A stretch of 64,000 nucleotides of DNA, taken from contig OU612070.1 of the NCBI GenBank assembly GCA_914767715.1, forward strand, positions 16,261,501 to 16,325,500, in the 5' to 3' direction. A program made the position numbers and the translations under genes. The notes below the pieces were generated by a model. The model was given only the letters and a program-made list of their open reading frames with translations. It made no database searches and was not told the DNA's origin. Shown here one piece after another: positions 23,618-35,700 of the stretch. The stretch is from Membranipora membranacea. Lineage: Eukaryota; Bryozoa; Gymnolaemata; Cheilostomatida; Membraniporidae. Every line of letters starts with the position of its first letter. The first letter of the stretch is position 1.

Positions 23618-26313
23618 TCAGGATTTGCTTTTTGGCTTGAAGAACTTGAGGTACACAACACCAGCTAATATCGCCATCTCGACAAGAATGATGGCCACCA
23701 TGATGATCTTATTTGTGCACACTCTGCAAGAAAAAGAACAAAGACAATGCTTCAATAAATTTGATAGATGCATACCAAAAAGTGTCAACAAATGATAAAA
23801 TTGTTTGGAGTTGTGCTTCACCAGTGAAGGAGCAGACAACTACGAAGTCGAGTGATTTTATGATTTTTCTTGTAAATTATGCTGTTCTTACCTTACTGCC
23901 ATTCCTCTGAGGATGGTTTTACTTTTGTCCAAAGCACCTTGAGTTTCATGTAACTGAAATAGACAAAGTAAATTGATAGATACAGCAGCACAGGTGCATC
24001 CAGCGTCAATCAAGCAGATGTTGAAATGAAATAAAACTTTGGACTGATTAAAACACCCATTTTTGAAAGTCTGTCCATACGATGAATTACTAGACTAGAC
24101 TGAATAGACGTAGCATAAGATATTGAGCTAGACTGAGAGTCAGTTGAAACTTACTCTATCACGAGTCCTATCTAAAGCATCCCCTTGTCTATCCAACTCC
24201 CCTACAATATAAGAAAGATACATATTTTGCCAATAGTTTTACTTGAATGGTTAAATGTTTCTTGACGTTACGATGTCTTGATGACTTTTTGATTAGTGAA
24301 AAGGGTCAAGAGCGCCAGATAGCAACTGCGCTTCTTTATTGTCACCTAATATGTCCTTCATTTTTGACCCAGTTGAATGCAAAGCAACAACATTTGGACA
24401 GTATGTGATGACCATGATTTTTCCGAATATAAGGATCAACCAGCAATTTGTATGCTCAAATCAGTGACCTTATGAATATTCCCATTTATTGACAAAGAAC
24501 TAGTCAAATCTGTAAGGTAAGTACTGACCAATGATATTGACACCGACTTCATCAGTTTCTGCAGCAATCTGCCGTGACCGATTCACACTTTCTGAGGCGC
24601 GCTGTAAGGAGCGAGTTCCCTGCATGAGCTTAGACCTGTGTGCTGCCTCCATATCCTGCCCAATAAAAATCAAAAACTAGCTTAAAGAACTAACCAAAAT
24701 TATCACTTATCATATCTTGAAGTTATGCATGATAATCACCTTGATCTGATTTATGTGTGCACTCGAAAGCAATCATCTGCAAATGTGGTGGGTGGCAGTG
24801 TGGCATAGTGGATAGGGTTCAAATTTACCGAACTGAGAAATGCAAGTTGGAATCACGGTCACTATCCATGGACAGATGTGATAGATTGTATTGCTATCAC
24901 TAACTGTTAAGATTGTGAGAAAAAATTTTGCTGGTACCCATACTTTGCTTGTAAAGATATAGAAGTTGTCTTTCATGCAAAAACTGCGGGTTAGAAAATA
25001 ATATAATTGTTGATATAAATATGTAACAATTGTATTCTTATTAAGAGCTGTTAGGCTAGCTTATTAATTCTGTTTATATTTGAACATGATATCCATTTTT
25101 TCCAACAATGGCCAACAATAACTCACATCTATGTCATCCATTTGCCTGGTGATTTGCTGCATGCGAGCCATTGTGCTATCTAGTGAACGCTTATTACTGG
25201 CAAGCTTATTCCTCATTCTTGTTTTGTCATAGCCTGGTGCATGCTGTATCTCACTTTCCATTGATCGAAGCTGAAAGAATTAGAGGCAGTTTGCTATACC
25301 TCATATTCTTATCTCAAAACTATGGAACAAATGTAGGCCTAATATAAAGCTAAAAAGGGAGGAAAGCCTAATATATAAAGCATGAGTTTTTGACATCTGC
25401 AGACAAATTCGTATCAGGCTCTTACTTCCTTCCTCGCACAGTTAATCAAGCTTGAACATCTAGGTGAAAAATTTTGGTCTGTTCCCAGTTGCATAAATTC
25501 TATCAGGGCATAAATGAATAATTTATAACAAATATTTAACAGCTCTACCTATACCGTATGGTCATACCAAACTGAATCTAGAGACCATGGAAATTATCAC
25601 AGGTACTCGTGTTGAGTTGGAACTGATTCTAATAGCTTACCAGGCCCTGTGCATCCTCATGAGATCGTTCCAACTCCCTGATCAGTTTCTTTTGTTCCTC
25701 TAAAACACAGAAGATCGTTATGCATCATAATAAATAAAGACATTTGAAAAAAGTGGATAAGGAAGGTCGAATAATGAATCCTGTCACAATGGGTGACCGT
25801 CTGAGGAACGAGTGTGATGATTGAGGTTATCATTGTGAGCATCTGTTTTGACCCATATCATGCCGTGCAATTAAGAACAGTGCCGTGTATGGACCGCTAT
25901 CACAATTCAATCAAAGTGGCCCATCCTAAAGAAATATGATTATTTTTAGGCTGTTCCTATTCCTCTACTACTTTTACCATATAAACAAATAATATATTAC
26001 ATCAAGCTGCTACTCCTTGTGATTAGTTTCCAGAATCATCCACCAAAATATAATATTGAAGTCTTGTGGCTGATTCTGAACATATGCAAAATATAGGCTT
26101 GCAAGCATCAATGAGGTTTAGTTCATTGCAAGCATCAGGGCCCAGAGAAGAGATTGTGAGAAATCAAATAAATGACACTACACTTGTCATAATCTGGCAA
26201 GATATTTTCATCTCACCTCCTTGAGCATTAGGAAGCCTGCCGTCAATTTTTCTTCTCATAAGATCACAAATGTCTTTGAAGTCCTCCTCGAGTGTCTCAA
26301 ACTTGTCACCCAT
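23618..26313 (-). CDS. VTI1B: VTI1B-type Qb-SNARE, vesicle transport protein
   Basis: Seven exons on the minus strand, first to last: 26313-26217, 25699-25641, 25270-25127, 24655-24529, 24201-24155, 23953-23892, 23723-23618 (stop TGA). They give 213 aa, against about 232 in vertebrates. The protein begins MGDKFETLEEDF, has the N-terminal three-helix region with EQKKLIRELE, then a SNARE motif (RSLQRASESVNRSRQIA, GELDRQGDAL with the central glutamine, TRDRLHETQGALDKSKTIL). It ends in a C-terminal anchor (IIMVAIILVEMAILAGVVYL) and a short KPKSKS tail. VTI1B is known to act in late endosome/lysosome fusion as a Qb-SNARE. The order of the N-terminal domain, SNARE motif and tail anchor, plus close motif agreement, supports VTI1B over VTI1A. 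All splice phases agree. Confidence 0.93.
24785..24975 (+). mobile_element. Possible tRNA-derived SINE in a VTI1B intron
   Basis: GTGTGGCATAGTGGATAGGGTTC resembles a pol III A-box, and GTTGGAATCAC about 45 bp later a decayed B-box. It is antisense to the host gene. The body does not match the other SINEs in the window. Confidence 0.45.
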
Positions 26314-27466
26314 GATGTGTTATCTGGAGTGGGCTTTCAAATGGTATGAGTGTTTTTTCTGGGTGTTATTTCTGGTTTTTCATCTCATTTTCTTGGTGGA
26401 AAGGAGTTAGAATTCTCACAACTTATTTCCGACTATCGCCAAATTATGGTCAGTCTGTTATTTTCACATCGCCTAAAAGGAAAGCCCGTGTTTCCTGTAA
26501 TAAGAAACGCCCATTCACAAAAAATAAAACAGCTGATTTGGTTATCTGTTTGCGCAACAAAAATTGATACTGTTAACTCAATGGGCATTAAAATAGTCAC
26601 AGCCAACATATGTGGCGAAACAGCATGTTGGACCTGTCAGGCAAATTGGCAGCAAGGTGACAGTGGGCCCATCACCTCTGGGAAAACTGACTAGTAGCCA
26701 GTTTTGTTTTAAACTACTATTTACTATGTATCATGCTAACTAATACTATTATTATGATATGTTGTGGTACCAATGAATTGAGTATACTCCTTGACCAATG
26801 AGTACTCCTTGCATTGACAGTTCAGGTAATGACAGCTACCCCAACCAACAGATACTATGACTCAGGCTGTCTTAGCAAGCCTTAAGCTTTCTTTGATTGG
26901 GTTGGGTCCATCAACCCTGAATACTACTATAGTATAGGCTCAGTGCAAAATGTGTATTGCATAATGAGGACACCTCATGAAGTGATGAGATGATGAACAT
27001 CATCATGATGGGAATGTGTACAATATTTTTTGTACAAGTGCACTTCCATTTAATCAGTAGGTATATTATTTCCCTTTATGCATAGGCTTCCGTGGCTCGC
27101 AAGCCTGTAATCTGCCTGTACAGGCTCGCAAGCCCAAGGTGCCCACGTCTATATCATATAACACTTAAATGCCTGACTTAGGTGACTTTGAATGGTAAAA
27201 AATGAGACACGTTTCCCTAACCCTTAACAAAATATGATGCTGGTAGTTCACAAGACTTCTCATCAAGATAAACTGTGGATAGAATTCTCTGATAATTACT
27301 TATAACAACTCTCTCTTATCACATATGATAGTCAACTGAGCCTTAACTTGGAGGGCAACTTACCAGGTCAAAAATGTCAAGCTATGTAACTCAGTTGTGT
27401 ATGCAAAACCATGTCCCTCGCTTTGTGGAAACGAGATATTCATCATACTATTCAATTTCAGGCAAT
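26314..27466. promoter_or_regulatory. Divergent intergenic region, VTI1B / 5-alpha-reductase
   Basis: About 1.15 kb between two divergently read start codons, so both promoters should lie here. No TATA box or convincing motif was found. The open frames at 26346-26694 are not supported by splice sites or family similarity. The acceptor-like TTCAATTTCAG just before ATG 27467 hints at a 5'-UTR intron for the reductase gene. Confidence 0.4.
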
Positions 27467-30400
27467 ATGGAACACCAACTAGAAGATATATGGAGTTACA
27501 ACAACAGCATTTCAAATGTGATTATATTGATCAGCCCGCCGACCCTTTTGATTCTTCTGTGGATTACACCCGCACCCTATGGACGCTACCACAACTTCAA
27601 ATGGTTTTCGTCCTTCTTGGATATACCAGGCAGAATTGGGTGGATAGTGATGGAGAGTCCGAACATCTGGGTGCCTCTTGTTGTGTACATGTTATACCCA
27701 TGTAGATATCTGACAAACTTGCCAAACAAGGTTCTCTTCTCACTCTATATCATCCATTATTTATATAGGTATGTAAAATTTAGGAGGCTATATTTTAGTA
27801 ACTAAAGACAATCACCCAATCTTAAATTAATGTTTTGCCTAAAGAGGACTGTGTGCATGTACCTTCTAGCAATAGCTTTATTGTTGGTCATATGATGGTT
27901 TCAATGCCGCTTTTCTTGCTTGTCATTTGTCTGAAAATTTCTTTCAATTAGTAGTGTGTAGGGTTTAATCTCCCGAAATGCTAAGCGAGGCACAACTGTG
28001 TTGTTTTGTACATTGAAAAGATAAGAGATAGAATTTGGCGATCAACAGCTGACACAGCTAACTGCCTCATATTAAAATTGTTGATAGTTCTAATATACAA
28101 TATGTTAGTATCCTTGAGAAGTTGCTTACCTCTCCATGTTAGCATGTAAAATATGTGAGACATAGACTCACCATGTACAGAGCTAGAACAAGTATGTTCC
28201 CGCTGTGGTGGCGGAGGGATATTGCAATAGTTTGATCTCGCGGCGCCTTGATACCAAACATTTGCAATATCCCTCTGCCACCACAGAGGGAACATACTTG
28301 TTCTAGTACAGAGCTGCCTAATATCTTACCACTTCTACTGTCTCCAGTCTTTTCATTGTGGCCATGTATGCTATATTATTATCATCATTGTTTTTTATAC
28401 AGATCAGTCATCTATCCTTTCCTCCAGAAGCAGAAACCTCACACCACCATCACAGTGCTGGCCGCGTTTGTATACTGTACATTCAATGGTTATATACAGG
28501 TATATCTATGATCCAAATTTTTCTTGCATTTGCATACCAATAAAATCAGAATATTGAAAAAAATGACTGTGTAGTAAATAACTTACTATCAAGCCCATTG
28601 ATATGAATCTATGGATGAGTGGTAGGATACTTAGTATGGGTATTTGAGGAGATATTCCATCTCGTGCCAGCAACTGAATCTAGCTTAAGCTCTGGCAGCT
28701 TTTACCTTATGCATTGATTGACATCCCAATCACACCTTTCAAAAACTCAGCAAGCTGTTTGACAACAGTTGTACAAGTGCCCAGCTGTACGTTACTGATC
28801 TCTTTGTCCAAACAAAGATCAGAAATGCCCTCCAGCAACCATACATGTATAGCCGTATGCTCCGGTCAGATACGGTTCCCTAATCAATTAAAACAAATAT
28901 ATCAGTGACCAGGCCTTCTAACATTGTTTAATAGACACGTTTGATAAACAACTGCTTGTTATTCGTTTTGACAGTCGACTGCGCTCTTGGTGCTGTATAA
29001 ATATGATGATGATCTATTCCTGGACTGGAGATTCATCGCAGGTGTGTATTTACATGGACACAAAACAACTCAGTAGATCTTGGCTAATGGAGGAAAGTGT
29101 AGCTAATTTGTAGGCACCTGATTCCCTGACACCCCAAAGCAAACAGGATTTGCACCGCAATATGCCGTTAGTTTGTTTCCTAATATATTCTTCTACGCTG
29201 AAGCTAGCATTTGATAGTATTACATTTGGTGAGGAGTCATAACGCAATGTGCAATATCCATTCATGATGCAATGCCATTACTTGTGACATTGCATTGCAT
29301 GGATGAATATTGCGTATATTGATTGCATTACATATTATGCCATGTAATATATATATTTTATTTATTAGGTGTAAGTCTGTGGGCTTTTGGGTTTCTAACA
29401 AACATCTACAGTGATTATCTGCTGAGAAATCTGAGGAAGCCAGGGGAAACAGGATATAAGATACCTCGAGGTGGGTATCTATCATGTTAGGGATTTTTGA
29501 TACATCCTCTACATTCCAAGGCTCATATTTTATTCAATTCGGCATGGTAAAACTCCACTTTCCGCATGCTCACCAATCAATTCAAGTTGATTATGTTTAC
29601 AACGTAGCAACTGAACTTATTCGAATGTGTTTGAGTTCTCAAACTGAATAGTCACCCCACCAGCACTAGGGAGTAAGATTGCACAGGCAAATTATAAATA
29701 GGTCAATTGGGTCAGTTTGTGGCACTGTCGCTACGGTGCAGAGAGACATGTTTCACATTGAGTCGATCTGCACACAGTGGGGTAAAACTCATCAATAAAT
29801 TTGTGAGACTATAAAAAATTAGATAGAGGGACTTGCTGAATGTTGCTTATTATCAACCAATACAGGTGACTGCAAATCTTTGACTACAAGCAGTTTGAGA
29901 TCTCAATGTCCAATAAACTACATTATTTAGGTTTTGCTATTCTAGTTTAATCTCTTTATCTTGTTATAGCCCAGTAATCAATATTTATTCAGGTTATATG
30001 TTCGAGTATGTATCAGCGGCTAACTACTTTGGAGAGATTGTTGAGTGGTGTGGCTTTGCTCTGGTCTGCTGGAACAGGGCAGCTCTAAGCTTCATGGTGT
30101 TCACTTTATGTAACCTGATACCAAGAGGAATAAAACATCATCAGTAAGTCAAACACGCAGCTTATTTCAGATAAAAGCTACCTGAAACAGACATTTTTGG
30201 AATATTTCATTCATCTAACAGAACTACCATAACAGGGAGGATGGGAGATGTCCCGTGACTGGTGAAGTGCAACCTCCATGTATTTTTACCCTCCCTGTCT
30301 GGATGTAATGAAATAGCAAAATAGGAGTTGTCTTCTCATTAGGCTTGGCGAGACAACTTTGGAGAAAACCTTTTTCTATGTGACTGCAGGGAGGGTGGGA

Positions 30401-30803
30401 GAGGTATATCCCATCCTCCCTGGTGACTGCAGGGAGTTTTGGAGAAATTCCCTGGTCGGCTTGAGTTTAATGAATAGATGATCATTATAAAAGTGACCAA
30501 GTAAAAGCTACAAAACATTAAAAGAATGCAGTGGCAGCCATTATTATCGCAAAGCAATGCTCTGCACTTGCTCACTAAACAAAAATAATCCTTATATGGC
30601 CTAAACCCATAGAAATAGAGCTATCAATGACTTTGCCTAAACCCAAATAAAATGTGTTAGTCGATGACTTGGATGCCCCTTGCATCAGGTCAACAAGGAA
30701 TTATGTAGTGTGACAACTCGTTTTATCTTTTTGCAGATACTACCTCGAGAAGTTTGATAACTACCCAAAGAACAGAAGAGCAGTGATACCTTTCCTTGTG
30801 TGA
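27467..30803 (+). CDS. SRD5A1: 3-oxo-5-alpha-steroid 4-dehydrogenase (steroid 5-alpha-reductase 1-like)
   Basis: Six exons: 27467-27768, 28403-28499, 28975-29041, 29369-29470, 29993-30143, 30737-30803 (stop TGA). They encode 261 aa, close to human SRD5A1 (259). The family reduces the delta-4 double bond of 3-oxo steroids with NADPH in the ER membrane. Visible signatures are the E in IVMESPN (residue 63) and the Y in HYLYR (97), which align with the catalytic Glu/Tyr pair of the human enzymes. The C-terminal NADPH-binding segments include LRNLRKPGETGYKIPRGG, YVSAANYFGEIVEWCG and the ending AVIPFL. Hydrophobic membrane segments run throughout. The start at 27467 matches the family's usual N-terminal length; an in-frame ATG at 27374 would add 31 unconserved residues. 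The true substrate in this animal may be a sterol other than testosterone. Confidence 0.95.
28183..28306. mobile_element. Palindromic MITE with 7-bp target duplication
   Basis: CTAGAACAAGTATGTTCCC at the left and GGGAACATACTTGTTCTAG at the right, flanked by TACAGAG at 28176-28182 and 28307-28313. About 45 bp of each arm match nearly perfectly around GTTTGATCTCGCGGCGCC. It lies in intron 1 of the 5-alpha-reductase gene. A 7-8 bp duplication points to a hAT- or P-like mover. Confidence 0.88.
28595..28885. repeat. Dispersed repeat F, copy 2
   Basis: Partner of 14523-14830, in intron 2 of the 5-alpha-reductase gene and in the same orientation. The copies are clearly diverged, so this is an old family. 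Confidence 0.7.
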
Positions 30804-31341
30804 CCAGTAACGCTGCATATCTCTCTAACCTAGGGCAGGGGTGGGGGGTGGGGAGTAGTTTTACTCCAAGCTCTCATCATCTGTCTTTTAACACACACTT
30901 TACATTTAGAGTTAACCAATAAGTAAATTCCAAAGAATCACCTACAGCCACATTTTGAGAATAAATCGTCTTTCACCATTTTGTACTTTACAAATAGAAA
31001 ATCAATCTCAGCCAGTCTTTTTTCTGATATTTTATTAACCGTCTAGATTTAGATGTTATGCCAGTTCCTTCAGCCATTCACAGTGCTAAATCACAATTTT
31101 ACTGATGAAAACCTAACTGTGCCCACTTGTTGAAAATCGTTGAGAGTGCCATTATTGATTTTGCATGATGTCCGTTTCTCATTTTATTTAGTTCTTACCA
31201 ACTTTCTCCCATCAATTTTACTCTTAGTGAAGTGTATTTTTGTTGTTGTTGTTAGAAAGATAGTTTTGTAATTTAAATATATATCTAGACAGTTTGCTTT
31301 TGGTCTCTATCTATAAGCTGGTCAAGGCAGCCAAGCCTAGC

Positions 31342-31386
31342 CCTGTTCACATGGCCACGGGTTTTGGCCGTGTGAACAGGGCTAAG
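31342..31386. mobile_element. Short MITE family A hairpin
   Basis: AGCCCTGTTCACATGGCCACGG faces GGCCGTGTGAACAGGGCT with only a few bases between. The arms are a variant of the family A terminus. Confidence 0.7.
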
Positions 31387-32023
31387 CCAAGCCTACTATG
31401 AGCTGAGTCACTGAAATCCTCCTTCTTAAGGTGACATTCAATCTAAAGTTGTCTGCAGACCAGCTGGAAAACCTGAGCTAGAAAAGAGATATAAAAGGTA
31501 GAAAGTCTAGCTTAGCACATTATGATTTGATATGTCTTGATGTATCTTGGTGAGTCTTGATGTGCATTGTCTTAATGTGCAGGATCATTTATTGTGAGAA
31601 CTTAACCCTTATATGTTGAAAAACGGCCTGGCTTGTTAAACATAAATAAATAGAGGAGTCGTTTAAATATCTAACTTCAAAACTTCAACGCAAAAAAAAA
31701 GAAATAGAACAATTGCTACTGGGTAGCCATAATCTATCCAGAATGCACTGTAGGCATAAGTAAATCTTAAAATACTGACTGAAATTTTGTGCAAATCAAA
31801 ATATAAACAAGTGATTCAGATATTGTGGAATATTTTCTAACAGTGTTGGTTTGTGGGCAACAAAGATCTAATTTTCTTCTCAAAATAACGAACAGATCGG
31901 CACATTGTTGCGGTCTGCTACGCTCTTAAAATCATATTTATGAGTGACTACAGATAGAATTGGGTGATGGGATATGAATGCAATAATCTTTTTTTTCTGA
32001 ATGAATTACACACATCGAAATAA

Positions 32024-32131
32024 GATCAAGTTTGATCCATTTGCCTGCGTTTGGAGTTGGCTCCCTCTACAAGTGTGACCAGTAGAGGGGGGGCAACTCC
32101 ATACGCAGGCAAATGGATCAAACTTGATCTA
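32024..32131. mobile_element. Palindromic MITE family B copy
   Basis: AGATCAAGTTTGATCCATTTG at the left and CAAATGGATCAAACTTGATCT at the right, with TGGAGTTGGCTCC / GGGGCAACTCCA inside. This is the cleanest copy of the family in the window. Confidence 0.85.
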
Positions 32132-32220
32132 CGTCGCAATGGATGAGGCGCTCAATGCAATAGAACAATTATCTTCAGTTTTCAACTAACAGAGGTAGAT
32201 TAGTGTCATACCGTGCAGTA

Positions 32221-32344
32221 GTCTAGGTGCTCAGACGGCTGCAATGCGGGTTAGTGACATTACTTTATGTTAGTGGTATTAAATTATCAGTATTTGATAA
32301 GGTAATGCCACCAACTCCAGTTGCAGCTGTCTGCGCTCTTAGAC
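32221..32344. mobile_element. Palindromic MITE family C copy with TA duplication
   Basis: GTCTAGGTGCTCAGACGGCTG and CAGCTGTCTGCGCTCTTAGAC as ends, with TA on both sides. It is related to 9103-9220. Confidence 0.8.
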
Positions 32345-32730
32345 TAGTGGTCGAGCCGCTGACGATGTATATATTATGATTAATCCTGAGCCATATTACC
32401 GGGTGATGAGCAGCAGCATGAATAGTAGAAGTTGCATGGCACAGATTTTGTTCAGCACTGACGACTATAAATCATGACTCCAGATTATGGCATGCCATAA
32501 TATGGATGATGATACAGATGAGGTTTGACCCTTAGAGAGCACCAAAACGAGGGTAATCTATAGATTCTTTGGACAGAGTAAAACTGACATCCAAATCCGT
32601 CTTTTTTTCCGCTGAAGAATAAGGCAGATCTCCAACTTAACTGTTACACGTAGAGCATTGGTTAGATTATCCTCTGCAGGAAGTACCCTGATGATTATAT
32701 TATAGCTAATAGTATGACAGACACACTGTG

Positions 32731-35700
32731 TTATTTCCACGTTTTGTCGTAGCCGCTCCAGTTGTTCGGAGGTGTTATATATAATCTAAGACCTTTATAA
32801 GCTATAGTAACTATACCCATATAAGCTGTGCGGGGTACCCCGTCCTGAAATATAAATAGAACACAGTTTAATATTGACAGGAAATGTAAGGCTTATAGTA
32901 AAACTGAGGCTAAAATTGGTGGAGATCACGGCTCATCATTTATAACTTTAAAATGAGAGAAGAAATTAGTTTGCTCGTGGTAAACAGAAAGGCATTCTAG
33001 AGTGAAAGGAAAGCCCAGCAGCATGTCAGTCCTACTGATTCTTGCACTATCACACATATATTTATATCTGTTTTTTGTTACCTCAATGATTAGACAACTT
33101 GGAGGGGGTGACATATACTCCATTTCCTAACCCCGAACAAGTTAAAAACATAGACCTATATACTTTTTAATATTTCAAGTCTACGGGTAACAGCATAGGC
33201 AGGGCAAGAATTTTTAAGTTCAAGTACAGTCTTGTTAATCTAAAAGGGAAAAATTATGAAGAACACATCACATGAACCAAAATCAAACCTTTCATTTATC
33301 AAGTAATATTCATATCCATATACCTTTCTTTATACTATATATCTATATATATAGATGATAATGGATAGAATGCCATTGTTTAGATGCCGACCGAATCGCC
33401 ATGTAATGACCGAAATTTCATACCCCACGATTACGTTTGCTAACTGTCAGGTAATTGACCTGCAATTTGGGTTGTTCCCCTCCACTGGTCATACCACAGC
33501 AGCATGGCGAGTAGATTGGGAGCGATCCCGAATCCAGGCAAATGGATCAAACTTGTTCCTGACAACAACATACATACCTTGTAATCATTCATGATATCAA
33601 GGCTTTTTGCTATAGTTTTAAATGTGTTTTTGTCTGTATATGTGATTCGTACTGATTGAGATTTGCGCTCGCTAGCTTTCTTCTCCAGGTCTTTCAGCTG
33701 CACTGGATCGGCGGCGTAGACCTGCTTTATAAATTCTGCATCGTATGTATCCTTGGTGGAGAAGGAGAGAAGATTATTTGTTAAAATCACAGAAAAAGAT
33801 ACATCACATATAACCTGCAAATTTCCTACATAACTGAGTTCTTTGGAGACACCTGTATTACCGTACAACCTCATAATACAGTTACCAGACATATGAAGGT
33901 GACTTAGAAAATGATACACGTAGCCGCAGCTCATATCTGAATCATGTTTTCCTATTTTTGACCATAGACAGTGACTTGTATGTGTATAGATTGCTCACAG
34001 AGGTGTTTTCTTTGCAATGGTTCATGAGTGGTGTCAGGTATAGGGTGGCTTATTAGTGTGTGGTTACTTGTGAATGTGAAAATAGTTCACCTGGTGACTT
34101 TATAGTGAGGGTTTACGGGACTATATATTCTACATCATCAAATCGCCCTAATATATTGCACATTTTATCATTCTCCGTTAAAGAATTTTAAACATGCCCA
34201 AAGAAAAACATCATGGAAATAAGTTGATCAAAGTTCATTTTGTGGTTGAAAGTCTGTAGGGTTTATGAGTGTGGCAACACAAAAAAACTATTGTGCAGTT
34301 GGGTATCCGGAGGGTTACCTACATTCTGGCAACAGTGGAACAAGCATAGAATAGCCCTCACAATTAAGTTGCTGCAAACAAATGCAGAGATTACTCAAAA
34401 CACCAAACGTATCCCATCCATGGATTTCTTACTTTGTGTAAATAGGAGAGATCTTTCTTTGTCCACTCAACTTTCTTTTCATTTAATACTATAAATTTCA
34501 GATGTTGTTTATAGAAAAGACCCCTGCAAAAGAAAATGGAAATAAACACATCAGAGATAATGATCAAGCAGTTACACTGCAGCTGTTTCTCCGCCCATTG
34601 CGCTTCTCGTCTCAAAAATAAAATCCCTCAGCTTCTCACGAGGAAAAAAGGACTATAGACTAAAAGGCTGTGAAGAGAGAATCGATAAACAAAGCAAGAT
34701 ATATTTTACAAAAAACTTTTAACTCCAATATTGAAACGCTGGTCCTTGGTATTTTATCAGCGCTGCTCTTATCACTCATATAAGCTGAAGGAGAAACACT
34801 CACAGACTGACGCCTTTCTCGCCGAAGGTGTGAGTTCGAGAGATTTCAGGTCTAATACAAGCCCGCCCCTTTCTCTGCTCCTCCTGCCTCATCCAATCAT
34901 CCCAAAATCTACAAATATCACATTGATGAATTAAGGTGCGAGCCTTCAAATATCGAGGAGCTCTACAGTATCAGTTCATCGCACTTCATCAGCCTAAAGA
35001 AGTTTTTTAAATCCGGTGAAATTTTTTAATATTTTCCACTCGCTCAGCAAATTTTTTTCATGGCAAGCCAATATTGCATCATTTTTGTACATAGGTGAAT
35101 GATAAAACCGTGAGTTCGTGATAGGTGCCAAACTCCCTGTATAATAAACCAATCTATCAATTATTTTGTTTGTCACAATTTGGAGTAACCTGTTCACATA
35201 GGACAATGAAAAGACAACTTCAATAACAAACCTAAATATTATAAGAGAAAGTCATAGTTTGACAAAATGGCAACTCAAAACTAATGCAAGAGCTGTATTA
35301 CATTTTGTTCAGTACTAATGGTTGTGCTGCTGACATACGCCACTTATGAATCATTGCCTTCAAATGTACGCAACTAACTCTATGCCCTTACTATTTAAGA
35401 ATTAATCTTGCCATCAGGGCACCACCATGACATCAAAGGTAGTATAGAGCTACAGAAACCATGTTTCAGAGCACAATGTGTGCAATTTTTTAATTCAGTC
35501 CGCTTTAGAAGATCAATTTTATAATTTGCATCAATTTTTTTAAAACTTGTATTGAACCATATAGCTCGACAAAACATTTTATTTCTTAACCACATGCGGC
35601 AGAGACAGAATACATTATATATACTCACCCTTTAGGCCACTTATCTCTATACTCATCCCATAGTGAGGACTGAATCATCCAACCCAATCCAGGGAAGAAG

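Larger units (their letters stand above)
30804..32730. other. Intergenic, 3' ends of convergent genes, with MITEs
   Basis: No further gene seen. A likely polyadenylation signal for the reductase gene (AATAAA in GAGAATAAATCG) lies near 30960. MITEs here are a short family A hairpin (31342-31386), family B (32024-32131) and family C (32221-32344). Confidence 0.55.

Noticed and set aside
26346-26694. A 114-codon gene between VTI1B and the 5-alpha-reductase gene
   Set aside because: No family likeness, no splice-consistent extension, and overlapping open frames; this is the likely divergent promoter region.
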